Below, one piece after another: positions 55,426-64,000 of a stretch of 64,000 bases of DNA; position 1 is the first letter of the stretch; each line of letters begins with the position of its first letter. Source of the DNA: Bacteroidia bacterium (GTDB taxonomy: Bacteria > Bacteroidota > Bacteroidia > Flavobacteriales_E > Vicingaceae); the NCBI GenBank assembly GCA_030433355.1, contig JAUIMG010000001.1, positions 372,001 through 436,000 on the forward strand, in the 5' to 3' direction. Both the position numbers and the translations under genes were made by a program. The notes under the pieces are model-generated. The model was not told the origin of the DNA, ran no database searches, and saw nothing but the letters and a program-made list of their open reading frames with translations.

Positions 55426-57561
55426 TTAAAAGTTATAATCTTCCATGAGCTGGAAGTCTAGTTGCTTTTTAGAAAGATCGGCTTTAAGAACTTTTACAGT
55501 CAACTCATTCCCAATTCTATATATTTTACCTGTCCTTTTTCCTTGAATGGCATAATTGTCTGGATCAAAGTTGTAAAAATCATCCGTTAAGGATTTCATT
55601 CTAATAAGACCTTCACATTTACTTTCTTCTAATTCAACAAAAATTCCCCATTCACTAACTCCGGAAATAACACCTCCAAAAATTTCTCCTTCTTTCCCTT
55701 GCATAAATTTAACCTGCATAAATTTTATGGAGGCTCTTTCAGCATCGGTTGCTAACTTTTCTTGGTCGGAACAATGTTTACACTTTTCTTCTAGTTCTTC
55801 CTTATTTGCATCTTTGCCCCCATCTAAATAATGCTGCAATAAACGATGTGCCATTACATCTGGATATCTTCTAATTGGGGAAGTAAAGTGAGAATAATAT
55901 TTAAAGCTAAGCCCATAATGACCGACATTATCTGTACTGTAAACTGCTTTAGCCATCGTTCTAATAGCAAGTTGAGAAATCAGGCCTTCTTCCGCTTTGC
56001 CAGTAATGTCATTCATCAATCGATTTAATGTGCTCGAAATTCCTTTTGGAGAAGTGGTATCAATTCGGTAGCCAAATTTCTTAATGAACTGACTAAAAGT
56101 TTGTAGCTTTTCTGGGTCTGGATTGTCATGAATTCGATAAACAAAAGGCTTCCCTTTTTTTCCAATAAACTCTCCAACTCTCTTATTGGCTAAAAGCATG
56201 AAATCTTCTATTAGCTTATTGGCGTCTTTTTGTTCTTTCAAGAAAACACCTAAAGGGTCTCCTTTATCATCTAATTCAAATTTTACTTCTAGAGAATGAA
56301 AATTTATAGAGCCTTTTTTAAAACGTTCTTCTCTAAGCTTTTTAGACAAGGAATCTAAGGTTAAAATTGGCTCGGAATAATCATCTTTTTTACCTTCAAT
56401 AATCTCTTGAGCTTGTTCATATGCAAATCTTCGGTCGGAATGAATTACCGTTCTTCCAAACCATTCATTTTGAATTTTAGCTTGTTCATCTAGTTCAAAT
56501 ATTGCAGAAAAACATAGCTTATCTTCATTTGGTCTTAAAGAGCAAGCAAAATTGGAAAGCACTTCGGGGAGCATTGGAACTACTCGATCAACCAAATAAA
56601 CAGAAGTACCTCTAGCATAAGCTTCTTCATCTAATTCTGTCCCTTCTTTTAAATAATGACTAACATCTGCAATATGAACGCCTACTTCCCAATTCCCATT
56701 CTTAAGTTTTTGAATAGATAAAGCATCATCAAAATCTTTGGCATCTGCAGGGTCAATAGTAAAGGTTAAAACTTCTCTTAGATCTCTTCTCTTTTTAATT
56801 TCTTCTTTTGATATTTCAACGCTAAGCTTTTTAGCATCTTCTTCTACTCTTTTTGGAAATTCTGAAGGCAATCCATACTCAGCCAAAATAGCATGCATCT
56901 CTGTTTCATTTTCCCCTGGCTTACCTAAGACTTTTATAATTTCTCCAAATGGACTATCAGCTTCTTTAGGCCAATCGGTCATTTTAGCAATTGCCTTTTC
57001 TCCATTTTCTGCTCCATTTAACTTAGAAAGTGGAATAAAAATATCTACAGGCATTCTCTTACTATCAGGCACTAAAAAGGCATACTTCAAAGACTTTTCT
57101 ATAGTTCCAACAAACTCTGTTTGAGCTCTTTCTAGTACTTTTTTAATTTCTCCAATAGGTTTGCCATTTCGCTTCACCTTAATAATAGCAACCTCAACCA
57201 AATCTCCATGCAAAGCATTGGAAAGACCTCTTTCATTAATATAAATATCATCCGGCATTCCATCTACAACAATATATGCAGTGCCAGTAGAAGTCATATC
57301 TACTTTTCCAATAATGATTTTTAAATTACTAGATGATGACACCAGTTTAAACTTTCCTGGACTTTGCTCGACCAATACTTTTTGATCTAAAAAACTGTGT
57401 AAGATATTCTCAACTATTTTTTTTTGAGAAACTTTCTGTATTCTCAATCGCTTAGATATCTGTTTGTAGTTAAATGCCTGGGTAGGGTTTGACTGAAAAA
57501 CCTCTAAGATATTTTGCTGAAGTGAATTCTGTTTTATATTCTTATTGGATCTTTTTGGCAT
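55426..57561 (-). CDS. rnr: Ribonuclease R
   Basis: This 711-residue 3'-5' exoribonuclease has a winged-helix start, two cold-shock-like domains, the RNB catalytic centre TIDPADAKDFDDALS and a C-terminal S1 domain (GGVISGVSEWGIFVEL). The four Asp residues of the catalytic centre are present. It degrades structured RNA. It is slightly short compared with E. coli RNase R and lacks the long basic tail, which is usual in Bacteroidota. Confidence 0.95.
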   Translation of the reverse strand: MPKRSNKNIKQNSLQQNILEVFQSNPTQAFNYKQISKRLRIQKVSQKKIVENILHSFLDQKVLVEQSPGKFKLVSSSSNLKIIIGKVDMTSTGTAYIVVDGMPDDIYINERGLSNALHGDLVEVAIIKVKRNGKPIGEIKKVLERAQTEFVGTIEKSLKYAFLVPDSKRMPVDIFIPLSKLNGAENGEKAIAKMTDWPKEADSPFGEIIKVLGKPGENETEMHAILAEYGLPSEFPKRVEEDAKKLSVEISKEEIKKRRDLREVLTFTIDPADAKDFDDALSIQKLKNGNWEVGVHIADVSHYLKEGTELDEEAYARGTSVYLVDRVVPMLPEVLSNFACSLRPNEDKLCFSAIFELDEQAKIQNEWFGRTVIHSDRRFAYEQAQEIIEGKKDDYSEPILTLDSLSKKLREERFKKGSINFHSLEVKFELDDKGDPLGVFLKEQKDANKLIEDFMLLANKRVGEFIGKKGKPFVYRIHDNPDPEKLQTFSQFIKKFGYRIDTTSPKGISSTLNRLMNDITGKAEEGLISQLAIRTMAKAVYSTDNVGHYGLSFKYYSHFTSPIRRYPDVMAHRLLQHYLDGGKDANKEELEEKCKHCSDQEKLATDAERASIKFMQVKFMQGKEGEIFGGVISGVSEWGIFVELEESKCEGLIRMKSLTDDFYNFDPDNYAIQGKRTGKIYRIGNELTVKVLKADLSKKQLDFQLMEDYNF

Positions 57562-57587
57562 CTAAATTTTCATCTATCAATTCCTAA

Positions 57588-57595
57588 CAAATCTA
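57588..57595 (-). promoter_or_regulatory. -7 box upstream of rnr
   Basis: The minus strand reads TAGATTTG, a full match to TAnnTTTG, 26 bases before the rnr ATG. Confidence 0.42.
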
Positions 57596-57700
57596 AACAG
57601 ATGAATTAAGAATATGACTTAAAATAAGTAATATAAAATTGAACTAGTATTTTAGTCCTACCTAACCTTAGTAGAACATGATACAAATTGACATATTTAA

Positions 57701-58456
57701 ATGAAGAATACAACACAGATAAACGGCAGAAATTATGAATGGGACTCTAGTAAAGGCCATGATATTTCTATAGCGCTTAGCTCTAATCCAGACACCGCAA
57801 GTGCTTGGTACGTTGCTCCTGTAAAAATAGAACCAGTAAGAACGGAGCAATTTACAGGCTCTGTTATAGAAGGAGGGTCAGTAAACTTTAATGATATTAC
57901 CTTTAACCCACACGGTAATGGCACACATACCGAGTGTGTTGGACATATCTCAAAAGAATTTTACAGCATTAATCAATGCTTGAAAGAGTTTTTCTTTAGT
58001 TGTCAGCTAGTCTCTGTAACCCCCACAATAAAGGGAGATGACAGAATTATTACAAGAAAACAAATTGAAAAACTATTACAAAGCAAAGAAGACTGCAAGG
58101 CGATAGTAATTAGAACATTGCCTAATGATCAGAATAAAACCAAAAGGCAATATTCGGATACAAATCCTCCTTATTTAGAATCTGCAGTAGTTGAATTACT
58201 GAAAGAAAGAGGTATAAACCATTTACTAATTGACTTGCCTTCTGTAGATAGAGAATTAGATAATGGAGTGCTTGCTGCGCATCATGCTTTCTGGGAGTAT
58301 CCTAAAAATCCCAATTTGAATAGAACGATAACCGAATTTATCTATGCAGATAGTAAGATTCCTGATGGCTTTTACCTCTTAAATCTTCAAATTGCAAGTT
58401 TAGAAAACGATGCCAGTCCCTCTAAGCCTATTCTTTTCTCTTTGGTTAAAGTTTAA
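57701..58456 (+). CDS. Cyclase-family (arylformamidase-like) hydrolase
   Basis: This 251-residue metal-dependent hydrolase has the family zinc motif as HGNGTHTECVGH (His71, His76, Glu78, His82), a variant of HxGTHxDxPxH. LLIDLPSVDRELDNGVLAAHHAFW near the C terminus supplies the second metal-site His. Family members include kynurenine formamidase and isatin hydrolase; the substrate is open, and no kynurenine pathway gene is near. Its 3' end overlaps the convergent sensor gene by 11 bases. Confidence 0.85.
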   Translation: MKNTTQINGRNYEWDSSKGHDISIALSSNPDTASAWYVAPVKIEPVRTEQFTGSVIEGGSVNFNDITFNPHGNGTHTECVGHISKEFYSINQCLKEFFFSCQLVSVTPTIKGDDRIITRKQIEKLLQSKEDCKAIVIRTLPNDQNKTKRQYSDTNPPYLESAVVELLKERGINHLLIDLPSVDRELDNGVLAAHHAFWEYPKNPNLNRTITEFIYADSKIPDGFYLLNLQIASLENDASPSKPILFSLVKV

Positions 58457-61400
58457 AACCAATCACAACAATATCATCTACTTGTTCTAATTCACCTTTC
58501 CACTTGCTTATGGTAGTTCCAATTCTTTCCTTTTGAACCTCCATAGATTCATCTTTAATAGAGGTAAGCAAATCTTTAAAAGCTCTAGTTTTAAATTTCT
58601 TGCCTTGTTCGCCTCCAAACTGATCTGCAAAGCCATCTGAAAATAAATAGAACTGATCTCCTGTTTTATAAGGGATAGTATTAGATACAAAGGCTTGGGT
58701 AAAATCTTTATTGTAGGATCCAATAGCTTGCTTAGTAGGCTTGGTTTCAATTAAATCGTCATTTTGAATGGCATACAATGAATTGTTTGCTCCTGCATAA
58801 GAAATCTGTTTTGCTACCGGATCAATTACACAAAGCGACATGTCCATTCCGTCTTTTATCCCTTCTTTATCCGTTTGTTTTAGTGCATCTGCAATACTCT
58901 TATCCAATAAGGTTAAAATCTCACCGGCGTCGGTTATTTTCTTTTCTGATATAATTTTGTTTAAGCCATTGTAGCCTACCAAGCTCATAAATGCCCCCGG
59001 AACCCCATGACCTGTGCAGTCTACTGCGGTTACAATAGTTTTACTACCAACCTGATCTATCCAGTAAAAATCTCCACTAACAATATCTTTTGGTCTAAAA
59101 TAAACAAAGGACTGTGGTAATAATCTGCTAAAAACTGCTGGTTCTGGAAGAATTGCATTTTGAATTCTTTTCGCATAGCGAATACTATCTGTAATGTCTT
59201 TATTCTTTTGCGCTAACTCATCATTTTTATCTTTTAGTTGAAGTGTTCTTTCTTCCACAGTTTCTTCCAGTTTAGCTTTTGCTTTTTTCAAGCTAGCAGT
59301 TCTAACTCTCATTATTATTAAGAATAACAGAACGATTGAGATAACAACCAAAATGTAAAACCAAGTAGTTAAATAAAATGGAGGGTCTATTCTAAAAGTA
59401 TATGTAGTTGGGCTTTCATTCCAAATCCCATCATTATTACTGGATTTTACCTTTAAGGTATATTCACCAGGCAATAAATTGGAATAGGAAGCTCTAGAAA
59501 TATTAGTTGGAGGGCTAAATTCCTTATCAAAGCCATCTAACATATACGAATACAGTATCTTACTTGGATTTTTTAGACTTATTCCTGTAAACTCGAAAGT
59601 GAAATTATTGTCTTGGTATTCAAAGATAGCCGAATCAGGAAAAGCAACTGATTTGTGTTTTAGCTCTAAGCCATTAATTAAAGTAATAGATTCTTCCTGA
59701 TTTTCTGAAACCAATGAGGGGGAGAACTTTACTAAGCCCATAATAGTCCCAATCCAAATAACGCCATTTGCATCTTTTGCAGATGCATTGGAGTTAGATT
59801 CTACCCCCATAAATCCTTCTCTTCTTCCAAAAACTTTATACTCTTCAATTTCAGGGTCCAATAGAGTTACCCCCTGACTGTTTCCTATCCAAAGTCGGTT
59901 TGACTTATCGGAAATTATCGAATAAGGGGTATTTAAGGTATTCTCTTCCCCATTTTGAAATGCCCTAAAATCCTTGCCATCGTATCTATAAATAGTTCCT
60001 CCGTATGCTCCAAACCAAATATTACCAGAATTATCCTCAGATATTGTAATTATAAACCTCTGGTTAATTCCATCTTCTTCACCAAAAAGTTTGAATTTAT
60101 TATTTTCATATAAAGTAAGCGCACCCCCCAAAGCTGCAAACCAAGTCCTATTCTTAGAGTCTGTAAAAATTCTATAAATATTGTTCCCCCCTAATCCTTC
60201 TCTTATTGTAAAAACCTTGTAATTATCCTGATTCTTGTATCGAACTGCACCCTTTTTTGTACCAATCCATATATTCCCATTTTTATCTTCATTGATACTA
60301 TAAACGGTATTATCTGGTAAAAAGCCATCAGACAATATATGAGTTAATTCTTCGGTTTTTTTATTATAGGTATAAAGTCCATTCCCAGGAGTTCCCATCC
60401 ATAAAACTCCTCTTGAATCTTCGTACACGGTTATAATTATTTCGTCATCTAATTCACTTATCGATGTAAATTGTCCGTTTTTTAAGTAGTTAATTCCTGC
60501 ATTGGTTCCTACCCAAATTCCTCCATCTTTGCTAGCATCCACAGACCAAACTATATTATTATTAAGCCCATGCGATTCATTATACAATTGAAAAGATTCT
60601 CCTGTGAATAGGTTTAAACCTAATTCTGTACCAATCCAAATGCTTGATTCTCTATCTTTAATAATAGACTTTACACTAAAATAATTTAGCCCTTGCTCAG
60701 TGTCGAAGTGTTTAAATGAGCGGCTCGTTAAATTAAATTCCAAAGCACCATTCATTGCTGTGCCTATCCATAAATTTTCCTCCCCATCAAAGTAAAGCTC
60801 TTGAACCTCATCATTCCCAATTCCTTCAATATCTGTAGTATAATGTTCAATCTTATACGGGTTATTTTTTGTATCAATAATGCTAAAGCCATTATTATAA
60901 TAGCCAACTGCCATTAATCCGTTTCCTAAAAATTCTAGCTTGCTGATTAAAGAACTTTTCAGCCCATCTTTTGTATCTAAAACTCTAAAAGTATTTTGCT
61001 CGTCATTATTTTTTACAGTTATTCCTCGATCAGTTGCTATCCAAACTTTCTCCTTATCATCTATTGCAAGATCTAAGACATAGTTACTAGAAAGCCTGCC
61101 TTGCTTGTTAAAGCTATAAACCTCTTTGGTTGAAGTATTTAAATAGAGCAATCCATTTCCATCTGTTGCTATATATAAATTACCTTGCTTATCCTCACAA
61201 AAAGCGGTAATTGATTTAAAATCTGAATATTGCGCAAAACCCCAATCACTAATCTCTTGCCTTTCCCAATTAAAAACACTTACCCCTCCTGCCCAATGTC
61301 CAAACCACAAATTTCCTTTAGAATCTTTAAAAGAAGTTGAAACCCAATTCTCAGCTAAACTATCTTTCTGATCAAATAATTCAAAAGTTCTTCCATCATA

Positions 61401-61586
61401 TCTATTTAAGCCTGACATGGTTCCTATCCATAAATAACCATAATCGTCTTGAACAATTGTATTCACAACTGATTGAGATAAACCTTCTTCTACTCCATGA
61501 TTTATAAAGCTATACTGCTGAGCATTTGTGTTTATAGATATAAAAAGGAGAAAGCAGATTTTATAGTAATATTTGCTTAATCGCAT
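58446..61586 (-). CDS. Propeller sensor protein fused to a SpoIIE/PP2C phosphatase
   Basis: This 1,046-residue protein has a signal peptide cut after Ala22, leaving Gln23. Residues about 25-640 are repeated two-component-regulator propeller blades with the NIWIGT / LWIGT signature. A Y_Y_Y beta domain follows (about 660-735; YTLKVKSSNNDGIWNESPTTY). One transmembrane helix lies at about 738-762 and a coiled coil at about 763-800. The C-terminal PP2C-type Ser/Thr phosphatase (SGDFYWIDQVG, DCTGHGVPGAFMS, LFSDGFADQFGG) has the metal-site Asp residues. It should sense a periplasmic ligand and dephosphorylate a cytoplasmic protein. It overlaps the upstream gene by 10 bases. Confidence 0.92.
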   Translation of the reverse strand: MRLSKYYYKICFLLFISINTNAQQYSFINHGVEEGLSQSVVNTIVQDDYGYLWIGTMSGLNRYDGRTFELFDQKDSLAENWVSTSFKDSKGNLWFGHWAGGVSVFNWERQEISDWGFAQYSDFKSITAFCEDKQGNLYIATDGNGLLYLNTSTKEVYSFNKQGRLSSNYVLDLAIDDKEKVWIATDRGITVKNNDEQNTFRVLDTKDGLKSSLISKLEFLGNGLMAVGYYNNGFSIIDTKNNPYKIEHYTTDIEGIGNDEVQELYFDGEENLWIGTAMNGALEFNLTSRSFKHFDTEQGLNYFSVKSIIKDRESSIWIGTELGLNLFTGESFQLYNESHGLNNNIVWSVDASKDGGIWVGTNAGINYLKNGQFTSISELDDEIIITVYEDSRGVLWMGTPGNGLYTYNKKTEELTHILSDGFLPDNTVYSINEDKNGNIWIGTKKGAVRYKNQDNYKVFTIREGLGGNNIYRIFTDSKNRTWFAALGGALTLYENNKFKLFGEEDGINQRFIITISEDNSGNIWFGAYGGTIYRYDGKDFRAFQNGEENTLNTPYSIISDKSNRLWIGNSQGVTLLDPEIEEYKVFGRREGFMGVESNSNASAKDANGVIWIGTIMGLVKFSPSLVSENQEESITLINGLELKHKSVAFPDSAIFEYQDNNFTFEFTGISLKNPSKILYSYMLDGFDKEFSPPTNISRASYSNLLPGEYTLKVKSSNNDGIWNESPTTYTFRIDPPFYLTTWFYILVVISIVLLFLIIMRVRTASLKKAKAKLEETVEERTLQLKDKNDELAQKNKDITDSIRYAKRIQNAILPEPAVFSRLLPQSFVYFRPKDIVSGDFYWIDQVGSKTIVTAVDCTGHGVPGAFMSLVGYNGLNKIISEKKITDAGEILTLLDKSIADALKQTDKEGIKDGMDMSLCVIDPVAKQISYAGANNSLYAIQNDDLIETKPTKQAIGSYNKDFTQAFVSNTIPYKTGDQFYLFSDGFADQFGGEQGKKFKTRAFKDLLTSIKDESMEVQKERIGTTISKWKGELEQVDDIVVIGFKL

Positions 61587-62920
61587 GGTAGCTGGTATTT
61601 AGTTAATTCCAATTCTTTTATTGTTTTGCAGAATGTTTCTTTCTCAACCACAGACTGATTGATATAATAGTTAATCATTCCAAATTGATACTTCTCTACA
61701 CTAAACTGTTTTGAGTTAGAAGGATAGTCAATATGTATAGTCCTGATGGTTTTAAATTGATCTTCTTTTGTAGTTTCATATATTTTAGGTTTCAAATAAA
61801 ATTTTTCTCCATCGGAAGTTTCTTCTCCTACGGCCTTTGAACCCTCTTTTACAGTTATAGCGAACCTTCTAGAAGCAGCTACATCTTTTATCAAATTCTT
61901 TTCAAATTGCTGTTTCTGTTTCTGGTTTTCAGATTTAACTATCGCTTCTGCTTCCTTCTTTTTAGCTTGTTGACTTTTGTAAGCCATTAACTCTTGTTCC
62001 TTATTTTCTCTAAGGTATAAAGAAGAGTCTTCTTTAACTTTCTTCTTCTGTTCATACTCAGAACTGTTCATTCTTTTTGATTCTTCAGCAACCTGTCTTA
62101 TTAAACTAGTTTCATAACCTCGTTTTAATGCCAGATTTTCTTTTCTCTGCCTTTCTTTCTCAATTCTCTCCCTTCGAAGTTTCATTTCATAGGTTTCATT
62201 TTGAGGCTCCTCTTTTACTTCAGATTTCTCAATAGCTTCTTCCTTTTCTGTTCGAACTTCTGTAAGTTCCGCTTTTTCTTCCGCATGCGTTGGCGTTACT
62301 TCCATAGCTTTTTCTACAACTTCTTCTTTTGGTTCAGGCTCGGGTGGTTTAGTAGCAATCACTTTTTTAGGCTTAACCGGAACAGGCTTAAGCAATGGTT
62401 TGGCACCCTTACTTTTTAGCTTCTCTGATTCATCCATCAAGTTCTCCACTCTACTTCTCACGGCTTCAAGATGTTTTTCATCAAAGCCAAAGCCTCCTTC
62501 TTCCAAGTTTCTTAAAATCATAATAGGATTGTCCATAATTGAAGCATCTAATCCTTCGTAAACCCTAATTAAATCCAAAATAACATCAAAAGAAGCATAA
62601 AAATCCTCTTGATCTTTAACATATGGAAGCTTAGTACTGACAATAAATCTTGTGGTGTAGTGATAATCTTTGGATACCTCAAAAAGGTAATCATGCCCAG
62701 CATCTAACATCACAGAAAACTTTCCCTTCTTATTAGTTTCAAACTCCTGATCTACTTTATTATCCTTGAATAACTTTACCTGAGCAGTTGGAGTGCCTAT
62801 CTCATCGAAATAAACCTCTCCTTTAATTCGCAATTGCCCAAATGACATATGGAACGAAAAAAGAAATAATATTGCTAAGAAAGAGAGATTGACAAAAATC
62901 TTTTGTTTAAAAGCAGTCAC
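61577..62920 (-). CDS. Exported protein with a regulatory-like domain and a charged coiled coil
   Basis: This 447-residue protein starts with GTG at 62920; no ATG would keep the signal peptide, which is cut after Gly28, leaving Gln29. Residues about 30-130 are a carboxypeptidase-regulatory-like beta-sandwich (IKGEVYFDEIGTPTAQVKLF, TNKKGKFSVMLDAG). Residues about 195-365 are Lys/Glu-rich and probably coiled coil. A small C-terminal domain ends KTIKELELTKYQLP. The N-terminal half resembles the protein at 20992-21456. It overlaps the sensor gene by 10 bases, so it may work with that sensor. Confidence 0.75.
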   Translation of the reverse strand: MTAFKQKIFVNLSFLAILFLFSFHMSFGQLRIKGEVYFDEIGTPTAQVKLFKDNKVDQEFETNKKGKFSVMLDAGHDYLFEVSKDYHYTTRFIVSTKLPYVKDQEDFYASFDVILDLIRVYEGLDASIMDNPIMILRNLEEGGFGFDEKHLEAVRSRVENLMDESEKLKSKGAKPLLKPVPVKPKKVIATKPPEPEPKEEVVEKAMEVTPTHAEEKAELTEVRTEKEEAIEKSEVKEEPQNETYEMKLRRERIEKERQRKENLALKRGYETSLIRQVAEESKRMNSSEYEQKKKVKEDSSLYLRENKEQELMAYKSQQAKKKEAEAIVKSENQKQKQQFEKNLIKDVAASRRFAITVKEGSKAVGEETSDGEKFYLKPKIYETTKEDQFKTIRTIHIDYPSNSKQFSVEKYQFGMINYYINQSVVEKETFCKTIKELELTKYQLPCD

Positions 62921-62965
62921 TTTATATAATTTGGCTGAGCACTAAAGTAGCAGAAATAATTCTAA

Positions 62966-63853
62966 ATGAAACAATTACTAAAGTATAAATACTTTTTATT
63001 GCTGCATCTTGTAGTTCTAATTTTTGGTTTCACGGCTATTCTAGGCAAACTTATAATACTGGATTCTCAAAATATTGTTTGGTATAGAATGCTAATAGCT
63101 TCTATCTCCATATTTATATACCTAATAATTAGAAAAATAAATTACAAGATTTCCCTCCAAGGTCTATTAAAGACTTTAGGAATTGGTGTAATCATTGCGG
63201 CTCATTGGATACTTTTTTTTGAAGCAATTAAGCAGTCTAACGTTTCTATTACTTTAGCGGCTTTGTCTTCCGCATCTATGTTTACTGCATTAATAGAGCC
63301 AATTTTTTTTAAGCGTAAAATTTATTTTTATGAATTGATTTTAGGGGCCTTGGTAACTCTTGGTTTATATTTTATCTTCCGATTCGAGACAGCACAATGG
63401 CTTGGTATAACATTAGCAATATTATCAGCATTTCTTGCATCATTATTTACCGTTTTAAATGGGAAAATGATAACAAAATATCCATCCAACCTAATCTCTC
63501 TTTATGAGTTATTTGGAGGTTTTATAGCAATAAGTATCTACTTTATTTTCAGTGAAAATCTTTTACTCAGTAGCTTTAAAATGAACTTGTCGGATTTTAT
63601 TTACTTAATGATTCTAGGAATAATATGCACCGCCTTTGCTTTTGTAGCTAGTGTTGAGGTCATGAAAGAATTAAGTCCATTTACAGTTAGTTTAAGTATA
63701 AACCTAGAGCCTGTTTACGGCATTATTTTAGCTTATATTCTTTTTGGAGAAGAAGAAAAAATGTCGACAGGTTTCTATTTTGGAGCGATTATGATTCTGT
63801 TTTCTATTGGTCTAAATATGTTTTTTAAAAAACTTAGAAAGAGAAAGAAATAA
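62966..63853 (+). CDS. EamA-family (DMT) transporter
   Basis: This 295-residue inner-membrane protein has about ten helices in two EamA halves (FGFTAILGKLI with WYRMLIASISIF, and LSLSINLEPVYGIILAYILFGEEEKMSTGFYFGA). It is only distantly similar to the EamA protein at 14781. The substrate is unknown. It is transcribed towards metG and away from the sensor operon. Confidence 0.87.
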   Translation: MKQLLKYKYFLLLHLVVLIFGFTAILGKLIILDSQNIVWYRMLIASISIFIYLIIRKINYKISLQGLLKTLGIGVIIAAHWILFFEAIKQSNVSITLAALSSASMFTALIEPIFFKRKIYFYELILGALVTLGLYFIFRFETAQWLGITLAILSAFLASLFTVLNGKMITKYPSNLISLYELFGGFIAISIYFIFSENLLLSSFKMNLSDFIYLMILGIICTAFAFVASVEVMKELSPFTVSLSINLEPVYGIILAYILFGEEEKMSTGFYFGAIMILFSIGLNMFFKKLRKRKK

Positions 63854-63880
63854 TAAGGTTACTAGGCTTTTTCATCTGCT

Positions 63881-63888
63881 TATATTTG
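63881..63888 (+). promoter_or_regulatory. -7 box upstream of metG
   Basis: TATATTTG matches TAnnTTTG and ends 20 bases before the ATG at 63909. No TTG at the usual distance is seen. Confidence 0.45.
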
Positions 63889-63908
63889 CATGCTGAATTA
63901 ATAAAATT

Positions 63909-64000
63909 ATGAGCAATAATAAGGAAGGTAAAACTTTAATAACCGCCGCATTACCATATGCAAATGGTCCAATCCATATAGGACATTTGGCTGGCGCTTA
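63909..64000 (+). CDS. metG: Methionyl-tRNA synthetase, 5' end only
   Basis: The first 30 codons are present before the window ends. [21 protein letters not shown] is the conserved MetRS N terminus, with the HIGH motif at residues 23-26. The rest of the gene lies outside the window. Confidence 0.92.
   Translation, partial: MSNNKEGKTLITAALPYANGPIHIGHLAGA

Noticed and set aside
62201-62419. Plus-strand frame rich in Phe and Arg
   Set aside because: It is the antisense shadow of the Lys/Glu-rich coiled coil of the gene on the minus strand.
1-64000. Prophage, transposon or defence island
   Set aside because: I saw no integrase, transposase, phage structural, restriction-modification, retron or CRISPR-associated gene. 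Base composition and gene layout look uniform apart from 45.6-46.6 kb.

Overview
The window is a gene-dense, low-GC stretch of a Bacteroidota chromosome. The lineage evidence is: three secreted proteins with C-terminal type IX secretion (T9SS) sorting domains, signal peptides that nearly all leave an N-terminal Gln, promoter boxes of the TAnnTTTG type without Shine-Dalgarno leaders, and Bacteroidota-typical families (DUF6427, DUF6341, DUF4399, SDR-type threonine dehydrogenase, MORN/YwqK protein, propeller sensor). I cannot separate Flavobacteriales from Cytophagales by eye. Almost everything looks like core chromosome; I see no prophage, transposase, integrase, CRISPR array or defence island.

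Layout. 1-9.2 kb: end of trhO, threonine dehydrogenase, a MORN-repeat protein, cysS, a glutaminyl cyclase-type M28 lipoprotein, polA and two small envelope proteins. 9.2-14.4 kb (minus): a tight metB / short-chain dehydrogenase / T9SS metalloprotease unit and a flippase-like membrane protein. 14.4-21.5 kb: ArsC-like protein, EamA transporter, the overlapping yicC-gmk-nadD unit, and purQ and purD bracketing DUF6427 and DUF6341. 21.5-26.9 kb: sucB-sucA and two small genes. 26.9-32.1 kb (minus): an operon of an MMPL/RND transporter, rmlA/rfbA, a sugar-nucleotide epimerase and a prenyl diphosphate synthase. 32.2-40.2 kb: a TRIC-type channel, a 1,950-residue alpha-2-macroglobulin lipoprotein, a small lipoprotein and a double-domain universal stress protein. 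40.2-45.6 kb: a 606-base spacer and two overlapping T9SS cargo genes. 45.6-46.65 kb: the only strongly irregular region, holding tRNA-Asn, a GIY-YIG nuclease and decayed tRNA-Asn copies. 46.6-57.6 kb: a PfkB kinase, DUF4399, a biotin carrier, an M1 aminopeptidase, rnhA, lipB, lipA, marC, an outer-membrane barrel protein and rnr. 57.7-64 kb: a cyclase-family hydrolase, a propeller sensor fused to a PP2C phosphatase with its upstream partner, an EamA transporter and the start of metG.

The most interesting part is 45.85-46.56 kb. A functional-looking tRNA-Asn(GTT) is preceded by two 106-base tandem units. Each unit carries a tRNA-Asn-like sequence that keeps the acceptor stem and D arm but has a CCCG/CGGG palindrome in place of the anticodon. 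Just downstream, a GIY-YIG nuclease gene ends inside a fourth, scattered tRNA-Asn remnant that has the same type of palindrome at the same place. This looks like a small nuclease-associated element living in tRNA-Asn sequence, and I do not know a description of it. Nearby, a 16-base repeat occurs three times, once in frame inside a T9SS sorting domain.

A second theme is the export pathway. The window encodes a glutaminyl cyclase-like lipoprotein and at least eight exported proteins whose predicted mature end is Gln.
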